From positions 1 to 40,661 of the forward strand of contig NZ_JADWYQ010000052.1 of the NCBI RefSeq assembly GCF_022414575.1: DNA of 40,661 bases, read 5' to 3'. The translations under genes and the position numbers were made by a program. The notes beneath the pieces were generated by a model. The model made no database searches. It saw nothing but the letters and a program-made list of their open reading frames with translations, and had not been told where the DNA came from. Shown in pieces: positions 33,235 through 40,661 of this stretch; the stretch's first letter is position 1; each line of letters begins with the position of its first letter. Source of the DNA: Streptomyces sp. MUM 178J (GTDB lineage Bacteria > Actinomycetota > Actinomycetes > Streptomycetales > Streptomycetaceae).

Positions 33235-33261
33235 TTATCCACAACGGCCTTCCTGTCCACA
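33235..33261 (+). promoter_or_regulatory. two DnaA-box-like sites
   Basis: TTATCCACA (33235-33243), identical to the consensus DnaA box, and CTGTCCACA (33253-33261), two or three changes from the Streptomyces form TTGTCCACA, lie in the same orientation with starts 18 bases apart. They are about 100 bases upstream of DUF6099. No dnaA, dnaN or gyrase gene is near, so this is not oriC. Confidence 0.55.
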
Positions 33262-33355
33262 GATTTCCGAAATCCCCTGGCCTTACGGCTCAACGCGCTT
33301 CACTCTGGGTAATACCTCTGTGGGCAGATTAGTCGTACGAACGGGGGCGGCGTAC

Positions 33356-33934
33356 ATGGACGCGGAGAGGCTCATCGCAGCAGGGCGGGACGCACTGGCC
33401 CGAGGCGGGACCGTGCCCGAGATCCTTGTCGAGGCATGGCAGGCCCAGATCCTGGCCCAGGCGATCGGCGCGAGACTGGCGTTGTGCGGACCGGTGGAGC
33501 TGAGAGGCGAGGCGCGGGCGCTCAGCGAGACCGGCGGGCGGGGGTGCGCCGGGCTGGACTGCCCCACGGTGCGCGCGGACGGAGTCCGGGCGGCGAGGCT
33601 GACCCGGGTCGCCGACGAGCGGGGCACGCTGCTCGCGCTGAACGCACTGCTGGGGGAAGTGGGCATGGCTCTCGTCGGCGTCGCCTGCGCCACCGACGAG
33701 GAGGGGCTGTACTGGCAGTGCATCGAGGCGATAGACGCCGCCGACGAGTCGAGCGACCGGGTGCGGGGGATGCTGAGACGGCTGGCGGCGCGTGACCCCG
33801 AGCGGGCGGAGAGGCCCCCCGACGTGGTCAGAGGCCGAGGGGACCCCATCGTGGAGCGGGCCGAGCTGTCCGCACTGCCGGAGGGACCCGACTTATGCAC
33901 CCCCGACTCGGTGGACTCGACGGCGGGCCCATGA
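33356..33934 (+). CDS. DUF6099 family protein
   Basis: A 192-residue Streptomyces-specific protein. MDAERLIAAGRDALARGGTV, ILVEAWQAQILAQAIGARLAL and VGVACATDEEGLYWQCIEAIDAADESSDRV are the conserved blocks. The function is unknown. The sequence is mostly helical with no membrane segment. The start ATG 33356 follows GGGGGCGG; the frame is open further upstream through the DnaA-box region but is not conserved. Codon 180 is TTA (33893-33895), which puts it under possible bldA control. It sits after the mazG-like gene and shares the locus with the SepF-like gene. Confidence 0.8.
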   Translation: MDAERLIAAGRDALARGGTVPEILVEAWQAQILAQAIGARLALCGPVELRGEARALSETGGRGCAGLDCPTVRADGVRAARLTRVADERGTLLALNALLGEVGMALVGVACATDEEGLYWQCIEAIDAADESSDRVRGMLRRLAARDPERAERPPDVVRGRGDPIVERAELSALPEGPDLCTPDSVDSTAGP

Positions 33935-34236
33935 CGCCTTTGGCGGACGGGGACGCTCAGGCGTCGTCGCCCCGGTGGCCCTGCCCACCCCTCCGGTCGG
34001 CGGACTGGGTCGGCGTCGGGGAGCGGCGGCGCGTCAGATGGACGCACCGGCGGCGGCTGCCGGCGCGCGGGCCGGGCGGTCCGGCTCCGCCCGAGCCAAC
34101 GACACTCCGTACGGGCCGGTCACAGGGCCTGCCGGACACGGCGCGCCGGGTTGACGTGATTTCACCCGACTGTGCAGATGGCGGACAGTTGACGCCCGGA
34201 CCGTTGACGGCCGTTCGAAGGTGCAGGATGGATTCC
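33935..34236. other. intergenic region before the LLM oxidoreductase
   Basis: No gene is supported. Three TTGACG hexamers occur at 34151, 34189 and 34204, any of which could be a -35 element, but none has a good -10 at 16-18 bases. Confidence 0.4.
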
Positions 34237-35169
34237 ATGGATCTTCGAATCTTCACCGAACCCCAGCAAGGGGCCTCCTACGACACGCTCCTCACAGTCG
34301 CCAAAGCCGCAGAGGAGCTGGGTTTTGACGCCTTCTTCCGCTCCGACCACTATCTGCGCATGGGCGCCGGCTCCGCCGCCGACGGGCTGCCCGGCCCCAC
34401 CGACGCCTGGATCACCCTCGCCGGGCTGGCCCGCGAGACCCGCCGGATCCGCCTCGGCACCCTCATGACGGCCGGCACCTTCCGGCTGCCGGGCGTGCTG
34501 GCCATCCAGGTCGCACAGGTCGACCAGATGTCGGGCGGCCGGGTCGAACTGGGCCTGGGAGCCGGCTGGTTCGAGGAGGAGCACCGGGCGTACGGCATTC
34601 CGTTCCCCAAGGAGAAGTTCGCCCGCCTCGAGGAACAGCTCGCCATCGTCACCGGTCTGTGGGGGACCGAGGTGGGCCGCACGTTCTCGTACGAGGGCCG
34701 GCACTACCGGCTCACCGACTCCCCGGCGCTGCCCAAGCCCGCCCAGCGCAAGCTGCCGGTCCTCATCGGCGGCCACGGCGCCAGCCGCACCCCTCGGCTG
34801 GCCGCTCAGTACGCGGACGAGTTCAACATCCCCTTCGCCTCGGTCGAGGACAGCGAGCGCCAGTTCGGCCGGGTGCGGGCCGCCGCACAGGCCATCGGGC
34901 GCGGCCCCGGCGAGCTGGTGTACTCCAATGCCCTGGTGGTCTGCGTCGGCAAGGACGACGCCGAGGTGGCCCGCCGTGCGGCGACGATCGGAAGGGAGGT
35001 CGAGGAGCTGAAGGCGAACGGCCTTGCGGGCTCCCCCGCCGAAGTGGTCGACAAGATCGGCCGCTACCAGGCGATCGGCGCCTCCCGGATCTACCTCCAG
35101 GTGCTGGACCTCGACGATCTGGAGCACCTGGAGCTGATCTCCTCACAGGTCCAGTCCCAGCTCACCTGA
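34237..35169 (+). CDS. LLM class F420-dependent oxidoreductase
   Basis: A 310-residue luciferase-like monooxygenase-family protein. MDLRIFTEPQQGASYDTLL, FDAFFRSDHYL, RIRLGTLMTAGTFRLPGVLA and ELGLGAGWFEEEH are hallmarks of the F420-using members of actinobacteria (TIGR03560-like). It would transfer a hydride between cofactor F420 and an unknown substrate. ATG 34237 gives the conserved opening; ATG 34228 is three codons longer and equally readable. The downstream homocysteine methyltransferase gene starts 61 bases later and is likely cotranscribed. Confidence 0.88.
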   Translation: MDLRIFTEPQQGASYDTLLTVAKAAEELGFDAFFRSDHYLRMGAGSAADGLPGPTDAWITLAGLARETRRIRLGTLMTAGTFRLPGVLAIQVAQVDQMSGGRVELGLGAGWFEEEHRAYGIPFPKEKFARLEEQLAIVTGLWGTEVGRTFSYEGRHYRLTDSPALPKPAQRKLPVLIGGHGASRTPRLAAQYADEFNIPFASVEDSERQFGRVRAAAQAIGRGPGELVYSNALVVCVGKDDAEVARRAATIGREVEELKANGLAGSPAEVVDKIGRYQAIGASRIYLQVLDLDDLEHLELISSQVQSQLT

Positions 35170-35230
35170 CCCGGCTCACCCGACCCGTCTTATCCCACCC
35201 CATCCATCTCACCGACCTGCCGAGACGACC

Positions 35231-36133
35231 ATGAAGCCTTCCCGTGCACTCGCCGATGTGCTCGCCGAACGTGTCGTCCTCCTGGACGGCGGCCTGTCCA
35301 ACCAGCTCCAGGCGCAGGGCTGCGACCTCTCCGACGACCTGTGGTCCGCCCGGCTGCTCGCCGACGGCCCCGGCCAGATCGAGGCGGCGCACACGGCGTA
35401 TGCACGGGCCGGCGCGGAAGTTCTGATCACCGCCAGCTACCAGGCCACCTTCGAGGGCTTCGCTCGCCGAGGCGTCACCCGCCGGGAGACCGAAGCCCTC
35501 CTGACCCGCAGCGTCACCCTGGCCCGACGCGCCGCCGAGACGGTCCCCCACGAGGTATGGGTCGCGGCCTCCGTCGGCCCCTACGGAGCCATGCTGGCCG
35601 ACGGCAGCGAATACCGCGGCCGCTACGGCCTGAGCGTCGCCGAACTCACCCGCTTCCACCGCCCCCGCGTCGAAACCCTCGCCGCCGCAGGCCCCGACGT
35701 CCTCGCCCTCGAAACCGTCCCGGACGCAGACGAGGCGGAAGCCCTCCTGCGCGCCGCCGAGGGTTGCGGCATCCCGCTCTGGCTCACCTACACCGCCACC
35801 GCCGCCCACACCCGCGCCGGGCAGTCCCTCGCCGACGCCTTCGCCCTCCCCGCCGCGATCCCCGCCGTCATCGCCGCCGGCGTCAACTGCGTCGCCCCCG
35901 CCGATGCCGCCTCCGCCGTCTCCATCGCCGCCACCGTCACCGGCAGACCCGGAGTGGCCTACCCCAACAGCGGTGAGCACTGGACCCCCGCCCACGGCTG
36001 GCAGGGCGAGAAGACCTTCACCCCCGCCCGCCTCGCCGACTGGACCGCCGCCGGCGCCCGGCTGATCGGCGGCTGCTGCCGCGTGGGCCCACGGGACATC
36101 GCGGACCTCGCCCGGCTGCTCAAGGACGCCTGA
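35231..36133 (+). CDS. mmuM: homocysteine S-methyltransferase (MmuM-like)
   Basis: A 300-residue zinc methyltransferase. LLDGGLSNQLQAQGCDL is the N-terminal strand, C220 (AAGVNCVAP) and C282-C283 (LIGGCCRVGP) are the zinc thiols, and LALETVPDADEA is typical. It methylates homocysteine to methionine with S-methylmethionine or S-adenosylmethionine as donor. No partner permease (MmuP) is present. The length is usual for MmuM. Confidence 0.88.
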   Translation: MKPSRALADVLAERVVLLDGGLSNQLQAQGCDLSDDLWSARLLADGPGQIEAAHTAYARAGAEVLITASYQATFEGFARRGVTRRETEALLTRSVTLARRAAETVPHEVWVAASVGPYGAMLADGSEYRGRYGLSVAELTRFHRPRVETLAAAGPDVLALETVPDADEAEALLRAAEGCGIPLWLTYTATAAHTRAGQSLADAFALPAAIPAVIAAGVNCVAPADAASAVSIAATVTGRPGVAYPNSGEHWTPAHGWQGEKTFTPARLADWTAAGARLIGGCCRVGPRDIADLARLLKDA

Positions 36134-36234
36134 GCGCGCCTCGGGCCGGGTGCCCCGCCTCCAGGACGCAGCGACCGTCGGCACGGATCGCGCCACGCGG
36201 GGACCTGGCTGTCCACCGCGACCGCCGCCCGCAC

Positions 36235-36287
36235 CGGACGGGCCGACGGGTGGCTGGCCCCGGACGGGCCGACGGGTGGCTGGCCCG
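36235..36287 (+). repeat. 26-bp tandem repeat, two copies
   Basis: A 26-base unit (starting CGGACGGGCCGACGGG) is repeated exactly in tandem at 36235-36260 and 36261-36286 in the 230-base gap between two convergent genes. It may reflect slippage, or serve as a terminator-like region. Confidence 0.7.
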
Positions 36288-36363
36288 GCCGGTGGCGCGG
36301 GAGGCGGCGGCGCGCGCTGATCCGGCCGGGGATCTGACCGGCGGTTGGAAGGGGAGAACAAGC

Positions 36364-36678
36364 TCAGGACGCGGGGCCCGGGCCGTCGCTGCGGCGCAGG
36401 GCGCGGGCGCACCAGCCGATGACCACGGCGTTGACCTCCGCCCCGAGGGCGACGGCGGTGATGAACCACACGGGCTCGTCCGGCAGCACGAGCAGGACGA
36501 GGCTGGCCGGGGCGGTGGCGAGCAGCGGGATGACGCCTGCCATGGACTCGCCCGAGTCGTCGCCCATGGTCGCTACGAGCGCCCACACGAGCAGGACGGC
36601 ACAGACCGCCAGATAGACCAGGGCGGCGGCCTCGCTGTGGGTGCGGCGCAGGCGGCGGGTAAAGGGTCGGTCTGTCAT
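36364..36678 (-). CDS. small membrane protein, SCO4225-family-like
   Basis: A 104-residue protein with three hydrophobic segments (about 19-37, 47-66, 70-91): AALVYLAVCAVLLVWALVA, VIPLLATAPASLVLLVL, WFITAVALGAEVNAVVIGW. It has a basic N-terminus (TDRPFTRRLRRT) and a short charged C-terminus. I recall the SCO4225 family in Streptomyces for this layout. The function is unknown. It lies directly downstream of the response regulator (31-base gap) on the same strand and may be part of that system. Confidence 0.7.
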   Translation of the reverse strand: MTDRPFTRRLRRTHSEAAALVYLAVCAVLLVWALVATMGDDSGESMAGVIPLLATAPASLVLLVLPDEPVWFITAVALGAEVNAVVIGWCARALRRSDGPGPAS

Positions 36679-36709
36679 GGGGCCGGATTCCTTGATCGTG
36701 TCGCGGTGG

Positions 36710-37390
36710 TCAGAGGTGGCTGGCGGGTGGGTTCGGGCGGACGAGGCCGAGGTCGTAGGCGAGGATCGTCACTTGTACGCGGTCGCGCAGGCCGAGTTTG
36801 CGGAGCAGCGCGTTCACGTGGGACTTCACGGTGCCCACGGTGATGCCGAGTTGCTCGGCGATCTCCGAGTTGGTGAGGCCGGACGCGACCAGGGTGAGGA
36901 CGCCCCGCTGGCTGCCGGTCAGGCTGTCCAGTTCGAGGGCGCTGCCGGCCGGGACCGCGGCGCCCGGACCGGACGCGTAGTGGCCGATGAGGCGGCGGGT
37001 CGCAGACGGGGCGAGCACGCTCTCACCGGCTGCCACCACCCGGATGCCCTGCAGCAGTTCGCAGGGGCGTACGTCCTTGAGGAGAAACCCCGAGGCGCCG
37101 GCGCGCAGCGCGTCGAAGACGTACGCGTCGAGGTCGAACGTGGTCAGGACGAGGACCCGGGGCGCGTCTTGGCGGCCGGTGATGATGCGGGTGGCGGTGA
37201 TGCCGTCCAGTTCGGGCATGCGTACGTCCATGACGACCACGTCGGGTGCCAGCTCTTCGGCGAGCCGCACCGCGGCGGCGCCGTCGGCGGCCTCGCCGAC
37301 GACCGTCATGTCCTCCTCGGCGTCGATCACGGCGGCGAACCCCGCCCGTACGATGCCCTGGTCGTCGACGACCAGCACCTTGAGGCTCAT
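36710..37390 (-). CDS. NarL/LuxR family response regulator (partner of the double kinase)
   Basis: A 226-residue response regulator: receiver domain with D55 (VVVMDVRMP), VVDDQ acidic pair, VLTTFD and FLLKDV; a C-terminal LuxR HTH (LTGSQRGVLTLVASGLTNSEIAEQLGITVGTVKSHVNALLRK). The usual LTPRE at the domain start reads LTGSQ. The ATG overlaps the kinase stop (ATGA) and sits after the 802-residue kinase in one operon. The frame extending to 38704 is spurious. Confidence 0.92.
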   Translation of the reverse strand: MSLKVLVVDDQGIVRAGFAAVIDAEEDMTVVGEAADGAAAVRLAEELAPDVVVMDVRMPELDGITATRIITGRQDAPRVLVLTTFDLDAYVFDALRAGASGFLLKDVRPCELLQGIRVVAAGESVLAPSATRRLIGHYASGPGAAVPAGSALELDSLTGSQRGVLTLVASGLTNSEIAEQLGITVGTVKSHVNALLRKLGLRDRVQVTILAYDLGLVRPNPPASHL

Positions 37391-39795
37391 CGTTCCCTCT
37401 CCTTGTTGTCCGGGCTGTCCGGGCTGTCGGGGCTGTCCGGGCCGTCCGGGTTGTCCGGCGCGAGCGCGAGTGGCAGCCGGAGGCGGACCGTGCCCCGTGG
37501 GCCGGTCGTCAGGGTGCCGCCGAGTGCCGAGACGCGCGTGGTCAGCCGCTCCCGTACGTCCGTGTCGGCGGCGTAGGGCACCCCGGTGGCGGTGAGTGTC
37601 AACATACCGTCGTCTGCGTCGAGTTCGAACGTCGTCGGCCCCTTGCCGCCGGTCGCGAGTAGCGTCTCGGCGGCGTGGTAGGCGGTCAGGTCGAGGGCGG
37701 TGGACAGTCGTTCCGGTACGCGTTGGGTCCGTCGTATCTCGATGTCGCGGCCGGTGGCCTGGAGTTGGTGGGCGAGCAGGTCGAGCGCCTGGAGGGTGGG
37801 CTGCGGCCGTAGTTCGGGCTCTGTCTCGCCCTCCCGGACCGCATCGAGCAGGGAGCGCATCGCGGCGAGGGCCTCGCGGGCGCGTTCGGCGGTCATGTCG
37901 AGCCGGCCCGCCTCCGCCTCCGCGATCATGTCGGCGGTGCATGAGAGGACGGTGGTCTCCAGTCCGGCGGCGATTCTGCGTCGCTCGGCCCACGCGTCCC
38001 GGACGGCTTCCTCGGTGAAGGCGGCGAGGAGTTCGTTCTGCGTGCCGCGGTCCGCTCTCTCGCGCCGCCCGTGCAGGGCTCCTCCCCAGCGGGCCACGCC
38101 GACCGCGAGGGACGCCGCGGCCGTCGCCGACGCGGCGACGGCCCAGACGGGGACCGTCGTGCCTCGGTTCAGGACGGCTGCCGTCGCGGCTGCCGCGTGG
38201 GCTGCGACGGCGGCGATCGGGAGGGCCGACCGCGGCTTGAGCAGGCGGACTGGCAGCGCCACGCGCGGGGGACCTTCGCCACGTGTGCTGTCTGCGGCAG
38301 GGGACTCGCCGGCGACGGTGCGGGCGGCGTCCGCGGCGAGTGCCGCGCAGGGTGCGAGCAGGCTCAGCACAGGCGGCAGGAGCACCGGACCGGTGTAGTC
38401 GCCCGTGGCCATCGCCACCGGCCACAGCAGGGCCAGACCGAACAGGACCCCATGGGCCGCGTGGGGCGCCCGGCGCAGCCACAGCAGCGCGACCGCCTGT
38501 GCCGCGGCCAGCAGCGCGAAGAGCACGCCCGCGGACACCGGCGTCCCGCTCGACGCCTCCTGCGCCCGGATAACCAGCGCCGGGAGCAGCGGCTGTACGA
38601 CCAGGCCGACGGCGGCCGTCAGCTGCGCCAGGCGGTAGCTCCGCGGAACGGACGGCTCCATCGGGACTGCGGTCCGGCCCGGCAGGACCGCGCGCACCTC
38701 CCAACCGCCTTCCGCCGTCGGGCCGGTGGTGACGGTACCCCCCGCCTCCCGGGCCCGGGACCGCAGAAAGCCCTGGCCGCGGCCGCCGCCGAGCCCCGCA
38801 CCGTGCGCCACCGCACCGGCTGGAGGCGCCGCGCTCGTCACCACGACGTCGGTGCGGGGGTCGCCGTATCGGACCCGCACGCTTGTCTGCGCACCGGGGG
38901 CGTGCCGTGCCACGTTGGTCAGGGCCTCGCGCACGATGCCGTACGCTGCGTCGGCGACGGCACCGTCCGGCAGAGGGTCGATCTCGCAGCTCACCTGCTG
39001 GTCCAGGCGTCGGAACCCCGCGATCAGGGCCAGCAGCCGCTCCTTCGGTGGCGGCAGAGCCTTGTGGGAGGGTGCCGGAGCCCGTACCGCGGCGAGCGCG
39101 CGGGTGATCTCACGGCCGGTCTCGACTGCGAACTCGAGTGCGTCCCCGGCCAGTTCGGGCCGACGTTCGCGCAGCCCGAGGGCCGCCCCCGCCGTGACCA
39201 CCACGGCCGTCAGATGGTGGGCGCTGACGTCGTGCAACTCCCTTTCCATACGGTGCCGTTCGGCCGCAGGGAGGCGATGGCGCTCGGACTCGGCCCGCTT
39301 CAGCAGTTGTGCGGCTGCTTTCCGCGCGCGGCTTCTGCGCCGTACGAGGATGCCGGCGCCGCACGCGGTGGAGTACAGCACCGCAGTCAGGACGATATCG
39401 AGTCCGTTGCGGTCGCTGAGACCGTGCAGGCTGATGTCCCGCAGGAGCTGCCAGGCGGCGAGCGCCACCGCGCACAGCACGACGGTGAGGGCATCGCCTT
39501 CGCTCGCCACGGTGAACAGGGCCAGTGCCACGCCCGCGGTGCCCAGAACCGCCATCGCCCCGGCGGGCAGCGGCCCGGCGCCCAGTGCACAGGCCGCGGC
39601 GACCACGACGAGGACGGTCACCGGGCGGGCCCGGCGGAGGGTCAGCGCGGCCGTCACCACCCCGGCTACCAGGGCCGCCACGAGAAGGGCGGACCCGGGC
39701 GGGACCGTGCCGCGCACCAGCGACGCCCCGGGCCACACTACGGCCTGGGCGCAGATCAGCAGGACCGGGAGCAGCCGGTCGTCGGTTCGATTCAT
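37387..39795 (-). CDS. double sensor histidine kinase (fused kinase and pseudo-kinase)
   Basis: An 802-residue protein made of two kinase-like units in tandem. Unit 1: several membrane helices (8-150), HisKA_3 box with H188 (MERELHDVSAHHLTAVVV) and HATPase (YGIVREALTNVARHAPG). Unit 2: a second set of membrane helices (about 388-600), then a kinase-like stretch whose H-box place reads RRIAAGLETTVLSCTADMI, with no His, and a poorly conserved ATPase part (LTAYHAAETLLATGGKGPTTFELD). The C-terminus is a PDSPDS-type repeat tail. Unit 1 is likely the active kinase for the coupled response regulator; unit 2 may sense or modulate. NarL-type kinases are usually about 400 residues, so this is about double. 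Confidence 0.88.
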   Translation of the reverse strand: MNRTDDRLLPVLLICAQAVVWPGASLVRGTVPPGSALLVAALVAGVVTAALTLRRARPVTVLVVVAAACALGAGPLPAGAMAVLGTAGVALALFTVASEGDALTVVLCAVALAAWQLLRDISLHGLSDRNGLDIVLTAVLYSTACGAGILVRRRSRARKAAAQLLKRAESERHRLPAAERHRMERELHDVSAHHLTAVVVTAGAALGLRERRPELAGDALEFAVETGREITRALAAVRAPAPSHKALPPPKERLLALIAGFRRLDQQVSCEIDPLPDGAVADAAYGIVREALTNVARHAPGAQTSVRVRYGDPRTDVVVTSAAPPAGAVAHGAGLGGGRGQGFLRSRAREAGGTVTTGPTAEGGWEVRAVLPGRTAVPMEPSVPRSYRLAQLTAAVGLVVQPLLPALVIRAQEASSGTPVSAGVLFALLAAAQAVALLWLRRAPHAAHGVLFGLALLWPVAMATGDYTGPVLLPPVLSLLAPCAALAADAARTVAGESPAADSTRGEGPPRVALPVRLLKPRSALPIAAVAAHAAAATAAVLNRGTTVPVWAVAASATAAASLAVGVARWGGALHGRRERADRGTQNELLAAFTEEAVRDAWAERRRIAAGLETTVLSCTADMIAEAEAGRLDMTAERAREALAAMRSLLDAVREGETEPELRPQPTLQALDLLAHQLQATGRDIEIRRTQRVPERLSTALDLTAYHAAETLLATGGKGPTTFELDADDGMLTLTATGVPYAADTDVRERLTTRVSALGGTLTTGPRGTVRLRLPLALAPDNPDGPDSPDSPDSPDNKERER

Positions 39796-40068
39796 GACGG
39801 AGCAAGGCTATGGCCGCAGTTGAGTGGCCCGGCTCCGGCTGGATGTCGATTCCGGTCTCATACCCTGGTTGCAGAGTCTCTGCCTGCGGTTCGAGGCGCC
39901 AATCGTCCCGCGGCGCGAGGACGGCGCCGCAACCCCGGCCATAGGCTCGATCACATCGAGAACGCGGTCGGCGACCTCTACTGCGACCACTTCCAAGACC
40001 GGTATCACCAGTGGTTCTTCCGCGCCGTCCGCACTTCCAACTCTCCAACGAACTCAGGGGGATCCCTC

Positions 40069-40518
40069 ATGTCCAAGCGCATTCTCTTCTCCTCGCTCAT
40101 CGGCGCCGTGGCCCTCGCCGGCGTGGCCGCCGGCGGAATCGCCCTGGCCTCGGCCTCCATGGAGCCGACGCTGGAGAACGGCTCGGCCCGCTACGTGGTT
40201 CCGTCCGACACCAGCGCGGGCTCGTTCACCTACACCGTGGACGTGAGCGACGACTCGGGCGTCCGGGACCTCAAGGTCCTCGCCTGGCCGGCGAGTTCGA
40301 AGCTCGACCCGACCGAAGTGGAGCTTCGCTCGGCGGAGAGCGCCACGTGCCAGAGGACCTCGGACGAGACCACCCGCTGCACCTACACGCTGAAGGTCAC
40401 GAAGCAGGAGGCGGCCGCACTGACCCAGGGCACCTGGTACGCCTCGGCACTGGCGACGGCCGAGGACGGGGACACCACATTCGTACCCCGCGCCGCCACC
40501 TTCGACGTCACACACTGA
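40069..40518 (+). CDS. secreted DUF5707 domain protein
   Basis: A 149-residue exported protein. The signal peptide is MSKRILFSSLIGAVALAGVA followed by a small-residue cleavage region near ASA (27-29). The mature part, ARYVVPSDTSAGSFTYTVDV, then SDDSGVRDLKVLAWPASSKLDP and CTYTLKVTKQEAAALTQGTWY, is the conserved core of DUF5707 in Streptomyces, with two Cys (in ATCQRTS and RCTYTL) that probably form a disulfide. It is beta-rich, with no catalytic motif. The function is unknown. AGGGGGATCC lies before ATG. It is divergent from the double kinase, whose regulon may include it. Confidence 0.85.
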   Translation: MSKRILFSSLIGAVALAGVAAGGIALASASMEPTLENGSARYVVPSDTSAGSFTYTVDVSDDSGVRDLKVLAWPASSKLDPTEVELRSAESATCQRTSDETTRCTYTLKVTKQEAAALTQGTWYASALATAEDGDTTFVPRAATFDVTH

Positions 40519-40530
40519 CCCATCGGCCGA

Positions 40531-40587
40531 ACCGTTCCTAAAGACTGAGCATGATTTGCACGTGCTCAGCCGAACTCCCCGAACGGT
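40531..40587. terminator. nested hairpin after the DUF5707 gene
   Basis: The outer arms ACCGTTC (40531-40537) and GAACGGT (40581-40587) enclose the inner arms CTGAGCA (40545-40551) and TGCTCAG (40563-40569). The structure starts 13 bases after the stop codon. It can end transcription in both directions. Confidence 0.45.
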
Positions 40588-40660
40588 CTTGGGTGTTCTG
40601 GTCCACCGCGTTCCTGCCGCGTCCGGTCCCTTCGCCTTGCAGGCGTGGTCCGGGTACGCG
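40538..40660 (-). other. possible 3' end of a minus-strand frame (partial)
   Basis: An open frame enters from the right edge on the minus strand and ends DQNTQDRSGSSAEHVQIMLSL with a stop at 40538-40540. It overlaps the nested hairpin. About 40 codons are visible, without a recognisable motif. It may be chance coding or the end of a convergent gene. Confidence 0.2.
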
Positions 40661-40661
40661 G

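Noticed and set aside
33235..33261. chromosomal origin of replication
   Set aside because: Only two DnaA-box-like sites and no dnaA, dnaN or AT-rich unwinding region nearby.
36710..38704. 664-codon extension of the response regulator frame
   Set aside because: The N-terminal 430 codons lie over the kinase gene; the regulator starts at 37390 with an ATGA overlap.

Overview
The window is high-GC actinobacterial DNA, almost certainly Streptomyces or a close relative. Genes are packed in ATGA/GTGA-overlapping operons, and several families are typical of that genus: SCO6745 family, SCO4225-like membrane protein, SepF-like protein, DUF6099, DUF5707 and DUF5914 Rieske protein. I see no rRNA, tRNA or CRISPR array.

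Left part (1-6.7 kb): the tail of an unknown gene, a DUF5914 Rieske protein, a PaaX-like regulator overlapping a GNAT acetyltransferase, a membrane-anchored alpha/beta hydrolase overlapping a DUF418 membrane protein, and an SCO6745-family protein behind a perfect 20-bp palindrome. The region 6.7-13.2 kb is a phenazine locus: phzF, a fragment of a LuxR-type DNA-binding domain, then phzD-phzE-phzB and two methyltransferases in one direction. phzG and a DAHP synthase (phzC) are not in the window.

The region 13.2-19.2 kb is a minus-strand hydroxyproline catabolic operon: DHDPS-family deaminase, 4-hydroxyproline epimerase-like protein, alpha-ketoglutarate semialdehyde dehydrogenase, a second proline-racemase-family protein, an ornithine-cyclodeaminase-family reductase and a GntR/FCD regulator. 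A near-identical 12-bp motif lies in front of both the first gene and the regulator. At 28.3-30.8 kb a secreted M9 collagenase is divergent from an aminopeptidase P. Collagenase, X-Pro peptidase and hydroxyproline breakdown make a plausible collagen-use pathway.

Between these two parts lies a 7.5-kb segment (19.29-26.80 kb) bounded by an inverted pair of 45-nt repeats that match at 42 of 45 positions. It carries a two-component system, a divergent MacB-like ABC transporter, an ISAs1-type transposase remnant, an epoxide hydrolase and an XRE regulator cut off next to the right repeat. It looks like inserted or rearranged DNA that separated the hydroxyproline operon from the peptidase pair.

Right part (30.9-40.7 kb): a SepF-like division protein, an AAA-type ATPase with an 18-nt tandem repeat, a MazG-like pyrophosphohydrolase gene split by 91 nt between GATGTG repeats, DUF6099 behind two DnaA-box-like sites, an LLM F420 oxidoreductase, homocysteine S-methyltransferase, an SCO4225-like membrane protein, a response regulator paired with an unusual 802-residue double histidine kinase, and a secreted DUF5707 protein. 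All functions are read from sequence motifs and family memory; no database search was run.
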